Source of the DNA: Bradyrhizobium campsiandrae
GTDB lineage: Bacteria > Pseudomonadota > Alphaproteobacteria > Rhizobiales > Xanthobacteraceae
Assembly: GCF_014529705.1 (NCBI RefSeq)
Contig: NZ_JAANIH010000047.1
Location: 1-64,000, forward strand
Direction: 5' to 3'
Length of the DNA stretch: 64,000 nucleotides
Part shown: piece by piece, positions 34,923-43,959 of the stretch
Layout of the letters: each line of letters opens with the position of its first letter
Position numbering within the stretch: position 1 is the stretch's first letter
Translations under genes and position numbers: made by a program
Notes under the pieces: model-generated
Told to the model about the DNA's origin: nothing
Databases searched by the model: none
What the model saw: only the letters and a program-made list of their open reading frames with translations

Positions 34923-35068
34923 CTATAGGGCATGATGTTGCCGACTTTGATCTCAGTGTCCGTGGCACCTGTGTCATACCTCTTCTGCGCCAGCGCGGTG
35001 CACGTCGAGAGACCGAGCAAGGTGAGCGCAATAGAAGCAGCGGCGAGTTTGTCGGTAACGGCAGTCAT
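34919..35068 (-). pseudogene. ABC substrate-binding protein, N-terminal fragment
   Basis: ATG 35068, with AAAGGGAGAT before it, begins a 49-residue piece: a signal peptide (SIALTLLGLSTCTALAQ) and the mature start RYDTGATDTEIKVGNIMPY. It breaks off at a TAA where the acyl-CoA dehydrogenase fragment begins. Promoter, start and secretion signal seem intact, so a short secreted peptide may still be made. The scar joins two genes that in a module like 24305-27927 would be neighbours. Confidence 0.85.
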
Positions 35069-35351
35069 TTTTATCTCCCTTTAGTCTCGATGAGTATCTT
35101 TTCTTGTGACGCGACGGCGCCGCATAACGTTCCGCGGGCCTCGCCGCTTGTCGCTGAGGCCAGGCACGCAGCAGGCACATAGTTTGTCAAGCCGCTGGGC
35201 GAGTCGAGCGTTGGAGCCGGGATCTCGACCCAGGCACCCGAGAGCAAGTTGCTGTGGCACCGAAGCTTCTGACGCGCGATCAGCTTGTTGGCTCCGATGC
35301 AAAGCGAGTGGCATCTTGGTCGAACGCAAAAAGCCGCGCATCGCAGCCAGC
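35069..35351. other. Gap upstream of the truncated binding-protein gene
   Basis: 283 bp without a supported gene; presumably the old promoter region of the truncated binding-protein gene plus the end of the thioesterase transcript. Nothing else recognised. Confidence 0.35.
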
Positions 35352-35771
35352 CTAGCCGCCAACATAAGCGCCTCTCCCACTCGCCAGTAGGGCGCCGTCG
35401 CCACTGACGATTCGTGTTGCGGCAACGCTCATCTGGCGCCCAATTTTGACAGGTCGACCAATTGCGCGCAGCGGGCCGGGTGTTGCAGGTCGGTGGAAAT
35501 CCACGTGCAAATCAATGGTCGCGCGCGCTGACCCTCCAAATGCGAGAATTGTGTACAGCCCCGTCAGGTCGATCAATGCAGAAAGAATGCCGCCATGCGC
35601 GGAAGCGATCTTGGGATTGGACACGATCTCGTCACGCCAAGGCATTTCGAGGATCAGCTCATCCCGGGTTAGGGTAACCAGATTGAGGCCCAGCCAGCGA
35701 TGGAAGGGCGCGACCTGCAGGCGCTCGCGCAATTGCTCGAGATCGTAAGGCTTGGTCTGCTCCGAACTCAC
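35352..35771 (-). CDS. PaaI-type hotdog-fold thioesterase
   Basis: A 139-residue hotdog protein: LGLNLVTLTRDELILEMPW, the active-site loop IASAHGGILSALIDLTG (the HGG turn before the long helix), ATIDLHVDFHRPATPGPL and GRQMSVAATRI. PaaI-like thioesterases free CoA from dead-end aryl- or acyl-CoA esters. Its start overlaps the stop of the alpha/beta hydrolase gene upstream by 4 bp, so the two are coupled. The substrate is unknown. Confidence 0.85.
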   Translation of the reverse strand: MSSEQTKPYDLEQLRERLQVAPFHRWLGLNLVTLTRDELILEMPWRDEIVSNPKIASAHGGILSALIDLTGLYTILAFGGSARATIDLHVDFHRPATPGPLRAIGRPVKIGRQMSVAATRIVSGDGALLASGRGAYVGG

Positions 35772-36646
35772 CGGGCCACCTCAGCCCCGTGCGTACGAAC
35801 CAGAAATTCAACGATGGCCTGGCCAAAGGCGTCGTTCTTGTCTCCGACCACCATATGTGTGGCTTCCGCAATGTCGCTATAGTCGGCGTGTGGAACCAGG
35901 CTCCTGAAATGCGCCACGGCCTCGGGCGAGACCAGATCGCTTGACCCTCCCCGGATCAGGTGCACCGGCAAGCGCAATTGTGAAGCTGCGGCGCTCAAAG
36001 TCGCACGCCGACGATCGATGAGTTCGACGTCCGTTATTCGAGCCTGCATTACGCCTTCGATAAATGCGGGATCCCAATGCCAGTAGTACCTCCCGTTTTC
36101 CCCCAGACGAAGATACCGCTGAAGCCCCGGCGAAGCCTTTCGGCTTGGTCGGTGCGGCAAGTATTGAGAGATGATGTGCGCAGCCTCCTCCGGCGATGCA
36201 AAGCCTTCGCGCGCATGCGCGGCCATAAAGCCGACCACCCTGGCCACGCCTTCCGGCTCCATTTGCGGGGTGATGTCGACCAGCGTGAGCGATGCAAAAC
36301 TGTCACGGCTGAGCTCGCCCTCGGCGATAATGCCTGCCAGCCCTCCAAGCGAAGCACCAATTAGAGCTGGCTTTCGGGCGCTGGCTTGCGCAATGGCCAC
36401 AAGGTCGCTTGCAAAATCGCGGATATCATAGGCTCCGTCCGTGGCCCAGGAACTGTCGCCATGCCCGCGCATGTCGATCGCGATCGCGCGAAATCCATGA
36501 CTCGCCAACAGTTTTGAGACAGCTTTCCAAGCGCGACGGGTCTGCCCTCCGCCGTGCGCCAGGACGACCGGGAAGGCCTGCTCACCCCCTTCGATCGAGG
36601 CCGCGATCGGGTGGCCCTGGTGCCCGGTGAGCATCGTTGGCGTCAT
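35768..36646 (-). CDS. Alpha/beta hydrolase
   Basis: A 292-residue alpha/beta hydrolase: the oxyanion HGGGQTRRAW (31-40), DMRGHGDSSW, nucleophile Ser99 in GASLGG, acid residue near GGSSDLVSPEA and His in EATHMVVGDKND. It resembles proline-iminopeptidase/esterase-like proteins or hydrolases of ring-cleavage products; the family alone does not give a substrate. Coupled to the thioesterase by a 4-bp overlap. Confidence 0.85.
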   Translation of the reverse strand: MTPTMLTGHQGHPIAASIEGGEQAFPVVLAHGGGQTRRAWKAVSKLLASHGFRAIAIDMRGHGDSSWATDGAYDIRDFASDLVAIAQASARKPALIGASLGGLAGIIAEGELSRDSFASLTLVDITPQMEPEGVARVVGFMAAHAREGFASPEEAAHIISQYLPHRPSRKASPGLQRYLRLGENGRYYWHWDPAFIEGVMQARITDVELIDRRRATLSAAASQLRLPVHLIRGGSSDLVSPEAVAHFRSLVPHADYSDIAEATHMVVGDKNDAFGQAIVEFLVRTHGAEVAR

Positions 36647-36911
36647 GTAGCTACCCGATACCGCCGAGTTGTTGCCCGACTAAACGATCCACAGAGAGCG
36701 CGGCATCGCTTCCTGCTTCGATCATATGTCCTGGCCATGCCGACCTGGGATTCGGATTTCGAAATGCGTTCGATTGTTGTGCAACGCCTTTCATCGCCAA
36801 TCTCTTCGACCCCAGCCATTGCTCGTCACCCGGGAAGTGGCAGGGTTTCGCTCCCACCGCAAACAAAGAGGCTGGCTGAGCTGTTGCGCGAATTAAGGAT
36901 TGGCGATCGGC

Positions 36912-37025
36912 TCATACAAACAGGATACAAGCAAGACCAAGGATTGCGATGGCAATCGCGAAGACCAGCCGAGCGCCAATTAGCGTGGAAATTGATACCG
37001 GGCTGAATTCGGCTTTCTGGTTCAT
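36912..37025 (-). CDS. Small single-span membrane protein
   Basis: A 37-residue frame: MNQKAEFSPVSISTLIGARL followed by a clean hydrophobic segment (VFAIAIAILGLACILFV) to the stop. GAGGGATGCGCCC precedes the ATG 37025. The pattern (short soluble N-terminus, one transmembrane helix to the end) is that of many small inner-membrane proteins. No function can be given. The flanks 36647-36911 and 37026-37244 show no other gene; the latter has an inverted repeat GCAAGC-N9-GCTTGC near 37140-37162. Confidence 0.5.
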   Translation of the reverse strand: MNQKAEFSPVSISTLIGARLVFAIAIAILGLACILFV

Positions 37026-37244
37026 GGGCGCATCCCTCATCGCTTCCACCTATTTTTCATTGGACGATGGACTGGGCGAGCGCCGCACCCAAGGCCCGAC
37101 TTTTTAGGCCCGAACATCAATAGGCTATTTTGCTTAAACAAGCAAGCTTATGATAGGCTTGCATATAAGATGCCGCAATGGAGCGAGCCCATGCGGAAGC
37201 GATTGGCTTGATTGGGTCAGACTCGATCACCGCGGAAATGACTG

Positions 37245-37844
37245 ATGTCAAAGACAATCCTGTATCTCATCCCTCTCCTGCCGCTCGTGGCGCTCTCGCC
37301 GTCGCGGGCGATCGCTTGGCCCGACGCCACCCCGGTTCTCTTGCAGAAGCAAGCTGCAGCTCAAGTCGACAACGAGGATACCGGCAATGATGCGGCTAGA
37401 CGTGAACTCGAGCTCTTCCGCGCAGCCAAAGTGCCCTTGCGGCGGGCGATTGCGATCGCGGAGAAACTGCACGCCGGATCGAGGGCTGCGGATGTCACCT
37501 TCGATAGCTCGTCGGGATCGGCCGTTTACAAGGTAAGAACGACCAGGAAATCTCGGATCTGGGAAAATGCAATCGATGGGAAAACCGGAGACGTTGCGGG
37601 CCGGGAAACTGTCCTGTCCCTGGAGAATCTCGATGCCAACGATCGGAATGATTTCGTCGCCCTGGAGGGCGTGGGGCAAAAATTGTCGGACGCCGCGCTT
37701 ATCGCGGAGAAGGCGGCCGACGGAAAGGCTATTGGCGCAAGTCTTCTGAACAAGGATGGCAAACTGCATTTCCTCGTCTTGATCGTTAGCGGCAACCACT
37801 TGAAAGAGGTTATCCTCGAACCGCCCAGAGCAAGGCGTCCATGA
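37245..37844 (+). CDS. Exported PepSY-domain-like protein
   Basis: A 199-residue protein with a signal peptide (MSKTILYLIPLLPLVALSPS, cleavage near AIA). The mature part contains two segments like PepSY domains: RRAIAIAEKLHAGSRAADVT with AVYKVRTTRKSRIWENAID-GKTGDV, and a second degenerate one. PepSY domains occur in peptidase propeptides and in periplasmic proteins of unknown role. It is followed by an acyl carrier protein gene. The start has no strong ribosome site. Confidence 0.7.
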   Translation: MSKTILYLIPLLPLVALSPSRAIAWPDATPVLLQKQAAAQVDNEDTGNDAARRELELFRAAKVPLRRAIAIAEKLHAGSRAADVTFDSSSGSAVYKVRTTRKSRIWENAIDGKTGDVAGRETVLSLENLDANDRNDFVALEGVGQKLSDAALIAEKAADGKAIGASLLNKDGKLHFLVLIVSGNHLKEVILEPPRARRP

Positions 37845-37987
37845 TCGGTCGCTACGATCCTGCTCCGTGGGGCGGCTAAGCGTCCTCGTCAATTGGCATC
37901 CATCGCCTGCATGGGAGTGGCGGCAGATCCGAGCACGCGGCCTACTTCAGCGTCGATCAATGCCCCCCTGGCTTTCACCGCGGCTTT

Positions 37988-38033
37988 CATTTGTGGCGGC
38001 TACAGGAACTCATTTGTGGCGGCTACGGGAATT
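37988..38033 (+). repeat. 23-bp tandem duplication
   Basis: Two adjacent copies, 37988-38010 and 38011-38033, of catttgtggcggctacRggaaYt with 2 mismatches. The unit length is not a multiple of three; removing one copy closes the reading frame that otherwise runs from 37893 into the acyl carrier protein gene. Confidence 0.85.
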
Positions 38034-38069
38034 GCTTTATCCCTTGACGCGTTTTCGGAATGCGCGGCA

Positions 38070-38342
38070 ATGTTCGATAGTGCCGGATCGGGGACCCCAG
38101 CCGTGGATAGTCTTAGCCATCGGATCAGAGAAATAGTTGGCCGGCATTTGAGCGTTGCGCCGGAAAAGATCACCGAGTCGGCGCGGTTTATCGAGGATCT
38201 GGGTGCCGATAGCCTTGACATAATCGAGCTCATCATAGCCTTCGAAGAAGCCTTCGGCTGCGAAATTCCCGACGAGGTCGCAGAGTCGATCGTTACGGTG
38301 GCAGACGCGAGGCAATATCTTGAAGGCAAAGTAAAGACGTAG
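38070..38342 (+). CDS. Acyl carrier protein
   Basis: A 90-residue carrier protein: an N-terminal helix SHRIREIVGRHLSVAPEKI, the phosphopantetheine site GADSLDIIELII with the modified Ser in DSL, FEEAFGCEIPDEVAESI and VADARQYLEGKV. It carries acyl chains on a 4'-phosphopantetheine arm. The open frame extends upstream to 37893 only because of a tandem duplication, so ATG 38070 is preferred, though its ribosome site is weak. No synthase genes are adjacent, so its partner is unknown. Confidence 0.82.
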   Translation: MFDSAGSGTPAVDSLSHRIREIVGRHLSVAPEKITESARFIEDLGADSLDIIELIIAFEEAFGCEIPDEVAESIVTVADARQYLEGKVKT

Positions 38343-38766
38343 TCGGTTATGCGCACCGCGGCGCGTTGCGTACGGGGGCCTGCACGACGATGGGAATCGA
38401 TCGCTCGCGGTCAGGGGTCCTCCATTGGTTTGCGGCAATTCTTCGCGAGGGGACGCCTTGCGAGGTGGGACCCGGCCATCGTTCCCTTTGCCGATCACGG
38501 TAGGGCCGCGTATCAATCCTCCTGCTTTGCGCGCAAGCAAGTGCTTGACCGCAGGCCGGCGCCCAGCCGCGGCGATCCAATCAGTCTTGGCCGAGCACCT
38601 GACGGCGGCTGGAGCGCCCATCCCGAGACGGGAATGATCGACAAAATTCCTGCTGAGCAGACGTCCGTCATCGCCAGCGCACTATCGCTTTGCCCCCTTT
38701 GGCTCTCATCCCGCCTGGACGTCCTCGCATTTTGTATGGTGCCGGCGCTTGACCGCTACATATGAG
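38343..38766. other. Intergenic region before the MarR-efflux operon
   Basis: About 420 bp. Open frames occur on both strands but have no domain, no good start and low-complexity Arg/Ala/Pro composition, as expected of shadow frames in GC-rich DNA. I see no gene here. Confidence 0.4.
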
Positions 38767-38787
38767 CTAGCTTATAATATAAGTTAG
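38767..38787 (+). promoter_or_regulatory. MarR operator
   Basis: CTAGCTTAT-AAT-ATAAGTTAG is a 9-3-9 inverted repeat with a single mismatch, ending 18 bp before the MarR start at 38806, in AT-rich DNA. This is the usual place and shape of a MarR self-regulation site. Confidence 0.7.
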
Positions 38788-38805
38788 TTATTGGAGATTG
38801 AGCTT

Positions 38806-39288
38806 ATGACCCGTGGTTCCGTAGACCAGTATTTCCTGTTCACCCTCGCCGAGTTGCAGCGCGTGCTTCGCGTCTATGCAGACAAGCAAGCCGCGCGCTT
38901 CGGTATCACCCGGGCACAATGGGCAGTTCTGGCCAAGGTGGAACGGAACGAGGGTATGAGCCAGGCGGAACTTGCCGAGCAGATGGAGATGCAGCCGATC
39001 ACGTTGACGCGGCTGGTTGACAAGCTGTGCGAGAACGATTGGATCGAGCGACGCGGAGACGCAAACGACCGTCGCATCAACCGGCTCTATCTTCGGAAAG
39101 CTGGACGTCAATTGCTCGGGAAATTGAGCGGTCTGCGATCCGAACTCACGGCCACCGCGCTCGACGGCATTCTCCCGGCGGAAGCCCACCGTCTCTTAGC
39201 GCAACTCGAAACAATCAAGGACAACGTGCGAAACGCAATTCAAAATGCCGGCGCCGCGCAGGTACGCAAGGAGCCCCGCTATGGCTGA
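38806..39288 (+). CDS. MarR-family regulator
   Basis: A 160-residue winged-helix repressor: FGITRAQWAVLAKVERNEGM, SQAELAEQMEMQPITLTRLV (recognition helix) and the wing IERRGDANDRRINRLYL. MarR proteins release DNA on binding phenolic or drug-like ligands. ATG 38806 has GGAG nine bases before it. The stop overlaps the start of the HlyD gene by 8 bp, so it heads the marR-emrA-emrB type operon and probably represses it through the palindrome at 38767. Confidence 0.9.
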   Translation: MTRGSVDQYFLFTLAELQRVLRVYADKQAARFGITRAQWAVLAKVERNEGMSQAELAEQMEMQPITLTRLVDKLCENDWIERRGDANDRRINRLYLRKAGRQLLGKLSGLRSELTATALDGILPAEAHRLLAQLETIKDNVRNAIQNAGAAQVRKEPRYG

Positions 39289-40450
39289 TCAGGTCGTCAA
39301 ATTCGCGCCTGAGCAGAAGGCCGCGCCGCCCGACGGTAAGCCGACCAGGAAGACCGCTGCCGAACCGCGCCGCCGTACGATGGCGGGTCTGCGCCGTTAT
39401 CGGCGTTCTCTTCTGTTGGTGGTGCTGCCCATTGCTGCCGCACTCGGCGGACTGACTTTTTATCTGCACGGCGGACGTTATGTCGGCACCGATGATGCCT
39501 ATGTTGGCGCCCAGAAGGTGCTGATTACACCCGACATTTCTGGCAAGATCATCAAGGTGCTGGTTAGGGAAGGCCAGACAGTGAAGCAGGGGGACGAGCT
39601 GTTCGAGATCGACCCCGTGCCGTTTCGCCTCGCAGTAGACGAGGCTAAGGCCCAGCTCGCCCAGGCAAAAACCAGCTACGACAATCTGGTCGCCAACGTG
39701 AATATCTATGGCCGGATGCTAGATCTCGCCCAGCAGGGCGTCGATCTGAAGCAGCGCGATGTCGAACGCAAGCAGCAACTCGTGAAGAACAATTTCGGGT
39801 CGCAGCTAGACCTCGACAACGCGGCCAATGCGATGGTGACCGCGAGCGCACAAGTGCAGTTCATCAAGCAGCAGCTCTCCAACGCCAGGACGCAACTGCT
39901 CGGCAATCCCGAACTGCCGCTGGAGCAGTTTCCGCCCTATGCCCAGGCCAAGGCGAAGCTGGAGGATGCCGAGCGTAACCTCGATCACACGGTCCTGCGC
40001 GCACCGATGGCGGGTGTCGCGACGCAGGTGGACCAGATCCAGCTTGGCCGCTTCGTGGCCGCGGGCTCACCGGTGTTTTCCGTCATCGACGTTGCTCATC
40101 CCTGGGTCGACGCCAATCCAAAGGAGAGCGACCTTACCCACGTCGCGGTCGGACAAAGCGTGACGCTCGAGGTCGACGCATTCCCTGATCATGTGTTCAG
40201 GGGCACGGTCGGTTCACTCGCGCCCGGCACTGGCGCGCAATTTGCGATCCTGCCGCCCCAGAATGCCACCGGCAATTTCGTCAAGGTGGTGCAGCGCGTG
40301 CCGGTGCGGATCTATTTCGACGAGAACGACAAGTACGTGAAGAGGCTGAAGGCCGGCATGAGCGTCTATGCCACCATCGACACCGGTCACAAGCGTACGC
40401 TCGCCGGCCTGCTCGGCCTGTCGGCGACCGCCAACCAGGACAAGGACTGA
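39281..40450 (+). CDS. HlyD/EmrA-family membrane fusion protein
   Basis: A 389-residue adaptor. One transmembrane helix at about 48-68 (LLLVVLPIAAALGGLTFYLHG), the barrel-sandwich start YVGTDDAYVGAQKVLITPDI, a long coiled-coil hairpin (about 115-225) and VLRAPMAGVATQVDQIQLG. It links the inner-membrane pump to the outer membrane. AAGGAG precedes ATG 39281. It works with the DHA2 pump that starts 4 bp after its stop. Confidence 0.9.
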   Translation: MADQVVKFAPEQKAAPPDGKPTRKTAAEPRRRTMAGLRRYRRSLLLVVLPIAAALGGLTFYLHGGRYVGTDDAYVGAQKVLITPDISGKIIKVLVREGQTVKQGDELFEIDPVPFRLAVDEAKAQLAQAKTSYDNLVANVNIYGRMLDLAQQGVDLKQRDVERKQQLVKNNFGSQLDLDNAANAMVTASAQVQFIKQQLSNARTQLLGNPELPLEQFPPYAQAKAKLEDAERNLDHTVLRAPMAGVATQVDQIQLGRFVAAGSPVFSVIDVAHPWVDANPKESDLTHVAVGQSVTLEVDAFPDHVFRGTVGSLAPGTGAQFAILPPQNATGNFVKVVQRVPVRIYFDENDKYVKRLKAGMSVYATIDTGHKRTLAGLLGLSATANQDKD

Positions 40451-40454
40451 CGTC

Positions 40455-41999
40455 ATGTCGGGTCCGCTGCCTCCGGGCCTGCGCCGGAACATGGTGACGA
40501 TCTGCGCCATGACCGCAACGATCATGCAGGCGCTGGACACCACGATCGCCAACGTCGCCCTGCCTTACATGCAGGGCACGCTGTCGGCATCGCAGGACCA
40601 GATCAACTGGGTGCTGACCTCCTATATCGTGGCTGCCGCCATCATGACTGCGCCTGTGGGGTGGATCGCCAACCGCTACGGGCGCAAGCGCATCTTCATC
40701 ATCTGCTCGGCCGGCTTCACCCTCGCGTCAGTCCTGTGCGGGCTGGCGCAAGACATCAATCAGATGGTGCTGTTCCGCCTGCTGCAGGGCGTGTTCGGCG
40801 CGGCGCTGGTGCCGCTGTCGCAGGCCGTCATGCTCGATTCCTACACGCTTCAGGAGCGGGCGAAGGCGATGTCGATCTGGGGCATGGGCGTGATGATGGG
40901 CCCGATCATGGGGCCGTCGCTGGGCGCCTGGCTCACCGAAACCTATTCCTGGCACTGGGTGTTTTTCGTCAATCTTCCGTTTGGCGCACTGACGGTGCTC
41001 GGCCTGATGGCTTTCATGGACGAGACCAAGAAGGATCTCACCTTGCGGTTCGACTTCTTCGGCTTCGCGGCACTCGCAGTCGCCATCGGGTCACTGCAGC
41101 TCGCGCTTGACCGCGGCGAGCAGCTGGGTTGGCTCGAATCCAACGAAATCGTTGGCGAGTTCATCGTCTCGGCCGTGGGCTTCTACTACTTTTTCGCCCA
41201 CTCCTTCACGACCTCGCGTCCGTTCATCCAGTTCGCGCTGTTCAAGGACCGCAATTTCGTGACCGGCTGCATCTTCATGACTGTGATGGGGCTGGTGCTG
41301 TACTCCACCATGGCGCTGGCGTCGCCGTACCTGCAGAACGTCATCGGCTATCCGATCATTACCGCCGGCATGTTGCTTGCGAGCCGCGGCTTCGGCACTT
41401 TCCTGGCCATGATGATGGTCGGTCGCCTCATGCGCTACTTCGAGGCGCGCACGTTGATCATTTCGGGACTGGCACTGACGGCAGGCTCGCTGTTCCAGAT
41501 GACGGGCTGGACCGAAATGACTCAAGTTCCGGAGATTGTGACCGTCAGCGTCTTCCAGGGTTTCGGTTTCGGCCTCGTTTTCGTGCCGCTATCGACCGTT
41601 TCGTTTCTAACGCTTCCAAACCATCTGCGCACCGACGGCACCTCGATGCTGACGCTGTTGCGCAATGTCGCAAGCTCGATCGGGATCTCGATCGTGATCG
41701 CCCAACTCACCCAGGGAACGCGCCGCACTTATGCGATCCTGTCCGAACACATCAACCCGTTCAACCACGCCCTGCAGATGCCTGACGTCAGGGGCATCAT
41801 CAACCTGTCCACCGACGCTGGACGCGCCATGGCGGACAAGATGGTCGCCGTTCAGGCGCAGATCATCGCATTCTCACAAGACTATCAACTCGTCATGCTG
41901 TTCATCCTCGTCTCGATCCCGCTCGCCATCATGATCGGATCGACCAAGGCCGCTCTGCGCAAGCAAACGGCAGGGCCAGAGCACGCAGTGATGGAGTGA
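40455..41999 (+). CDS. DHA2-family MFS drug exporter (EmrB type)
   Basis: A 514-residue 14-helix MFS pump: motif D1-like MQALDTTIANVALPYMQGTL, the loop 2-3 motif GWIANRYGRKRIF, motif C as GVMMGPIMGPSLGAWLTE. It expels hydrophobic acids or uncouplers in exchange for protons. Coupled to the EmrA-like gene upstream. It is 514 residues, normal for the family, with no sign of damage. Confidence 0.9.
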   Translation: MSGPLPPGLRRNMVTICAMTATIMQALDTTIANVALPYMQGTLSASQDQINWVLTSYIVAAAIMTAPVGWIANRYGRKRIFIICSAGFTLASVLCGLAQDINQMVLFRLLQGVFGAALVPLSQAVMLDSYTLQERAKAMSIWGMGVMMGPIMGPSLGAWLTETYSWHWVFFVNLPFGALTVLGLMAFMDETKKDLTLRFDFFGFAALAVAIGSLQLALDRGEQLGWLESNEIVGEFIVSAVGFYYFFAHSFTTSRPFIQFALFKDRNFVTGCIFMTVMGLVLYSTMALASPYLQNVIGYPIITAGMLLASRGFGTFLAMMMVGRLMRYFEARTLIISGLALTAGSLFQMTGWTEMTQVPEIVTVSVFQGFGFGLVFVPLSTVSFLTLPNHLRTDGTSMLTLLRNVASSIGISIVIAQLTQGTRRTYAILSEHINPFNHALQMPDVRGIINLSTDAGRAMADKMVAVQAQIIAFSQDYQLVMLFILVSIPLAIMIGSTKAALRKQTAGPEHAVME

Positions 42000-42094
42000 C
42001 GACACGCTGCTGTAAAGCATTCCCAGACTTCGGTAGTTGTCGTTCTCATGCGCTGATGTTGCCAACCAGGTGAAAGTTTTAGCGTGAGGTCACG

Positions 42095-42250
42095 ATGAAG
42101 GTGCGGGAGCTGGTCAAACTTCTTCAAGATCTGCCTGATCAGGATGCCCGGGTTGTCATAGGAGAGGGTCAGCAGCCCGATGTCTGGCTCCTAGCCAGGT
42201 CAGCGTTTTCGTGGTTCGAATCATATCAAGCAGCCTCAGCGAGCTTGTAG
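42095..42250 (+). CDS. Short protein cut by an IS630 element
   Basis: A 51-codon frame with GAGGT before ATG 42095: MKVRELVKLLQDLPDQDARV then VIGEGQQPDVWLL. The first ~40 residues look like a small conserved protein with an N-terminal helix and a short sheet; the last ten or so (SYQAASASL) are read from IS630 sequence, so the true C-terminus is lost. No function assigned. Confidence 0.5.
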   Translation: MKVRELVKLLQDLPDQDARVVIGEGQQPDVWLLARSAFSWFESYQAASASL

Positions 42251-42882
42251 GACCAGGTATGGATGATGGGGTGGCGATTGACGTCGTCGATGCCGGCCAT
42301 GATGCGCTCCGTGAGCTCGTGTTTTGATGTCACCCGGATGTGACGCAGGACGGAGCGGGCGAATTTAGAGAAGAAGCCCTCAATGAGGTTGAGCCAGGAA
42401 CCGTGCTTGGGCGTGAAGGTAAGTTCGAAGCGGCCTGCGGGTCGTGTGTCGAGCCAGGCTTTGGTTTCTCTCGATATCTGTGCGGAATGATTGTCGAGGA
42501 TCAGCTTGATCGCCGTGCCGGCCGGATAGGCCGCGTCGAGAAGCTTGAGGAATTCGACGAACTCGCGGCTGCGGTGGCGGTCTCTGACAAGAGCGTGAAC
42601 CTTCCCCGTCAGCAGATCGATCCCCGCCAACAGGCTGAGCGTGCCATGGCGTCGATACTCAGAATCGCGCATGGACGCCTGGTACGGGAGGCAAATCTGG
42701 CACCGTCGTCGCGATGCCTGAATCCCCGGCTTTTCATCGTAGGAGACGATCGCCACCGGCTTGTCCGACCCAAGGCAAACAGGGGAGCAGGTCAGGTTAC
42801 ATGCATCGCTAGAACCGTTATTCGTATAAGCGGTTCTCCAGCATCGCCACATCGGCGACAAGGGAATTCCAATCTCTATCAA
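42226..42882 (-). pseudogene. IS630-family transposase, C-terminal part
   Basis: The DDE domain of an IS630 transposase: VAIVSYDEKPGIQA (first Asp), LLAGIDLLTGKVHALVRDRH, LILDNHSAQ (second Asp) and HGSWLNLIEGFFSKFARSVL (the Glu). Between the first Asp and LLAGID a double frameshift garbles about 18 residues (the other frame reads ATTVPDLPPVPG). The N-terminal helix-turn-helix half is absent; the first ~35 residues of this frame are read from a neighbouring gene. Dead. Confidence 0.82.
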
Positions 42883-43093
42883 ACTCCTCTCCGATAGAGT
42901 CCCAATTGCCAGCTCTTTCGGCGTTGGAGCATTTCACTTCCAGCCGCTCCCTATGTTGCTGAATCTGGTCCAGGAGGGCCTGATTCGCATTGGAAAGTTT
43001 GCCGCGCTCGCGAAGGGCCTCTTTCAAAGCACGCAAACGCTGGGAAAACGACTCTATTTCTTTTCGCATAACTTCGGATCCAGGGTCGATCAT
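42818..43093 (-). CDS. Hypothetical coiled-coil protein
   Basis: A 91-residue charged protein, mostly helical (EIESFSQRLRALKEALRERG, LLDQIQQHRERLEVKCSNAE, DRDWNSLVADVAMLENRLYE). GAGGG before ATG 43093 supports the start. Heptad-like leucines suggest a coiled coil; no known domain. It borders the IS630 remnant, whose insertion seems to have occurred downstream of its stop. Confidence 0.6.
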   Translation of the reverse strand: MIDPGSEVMRKEIESFSQRLRALKEALRERGKLSNANQALLDQIQQHRERLEVKCSNAERAGNWDSIGEEFDRDWNSLVADVAMLENRLYE

Positions 43094-43959
43094 TTACTTT
43101 ACCCTCTTTTCAAAATCTACACGAGAGAATGAAGTGAACGCCATCCTCCGCTTTGATCCGAATCAACGAATCAACGGAGGCGCGGTTCACAAGCTGCCAG
43201 CTAGAATTTGAGGCCGGCATTGGTCCTATAGCTTAAAGAATCTATCGCAATTGGCGGCCTCGCTGCTGGCAATGTGATCGAGCAGTTACCAAATCTCGGG
43301 TTGAATGCCATTTCGCCCAGCTTCACATTGGACGTGACAAGCCACAGCGGCCAGTAAGTTGCCCAGCAGAATGTCTCAGGCCCCGTTGTTCCGAACGGAT
43401 TGACGGCACTGCCGGTCGCTATGCGCATCTTGATTTCGGGGCGTGCGCCAGAAACGCTGGCCAAGCGCGGAAGCATCAATCACAAAACCGTTGGTGTCGT
43501 CGATCGACAGTCCATTCGAAACGCGGGCGCAGATCTTCGATAAAATTCCAATAACCTTTGACGAAGTTCCAGCCGCATTGCTCTGCCGTCGTCCTTATCA
43601 CTTCTGGATTGGTCCACGGAAATTCGATGGCGAAAAGAGCCGCGCGCCATTCCGCCCCCTCGTGCTTGCGCTTCGGCTTTGAAGGTGGCGAGGCAGACGA
43701 TTTGAAAGAGCATGCGTTAACCAGCCACGGTTCGGCCCACAACCATCGGCGACGCAGGCAACGTTCAATTTCCGGCATGGTCATCATGTGGCTGGGTCTC
43801 CAGTTTGAGGTGAGAAGATGCAGCGGGAGCGCTCGTGGCGCCGGAGCTGGCCGGGGTTGCGCAGTCGACACGAGCGCGGCTGTCGTGAGCTTCGGCCTGC
43901 CGGCCATTGTCGCCGGCATCGTGCCGCACGGCACGGCTGAAGTGATCGCCGTATTCGGC
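43094..43959. other. Unassigned stretch between two IS630 remnants
   Basis: About 870 bp without a gene I can name. On the minus strand a frame ends at 43201 with SYRTNAGLKF, a C-terminus like that of outer-membrane barrel proteins, and contains WPLWLVTSNVKLGEMAFNPR. Another minus frame (43476-43780) reads FVKGYWNFIEDLRPRFEW. They may be pieces of one or two broken genes; frames change between them. I would not call a product. Confidence 0.35.
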
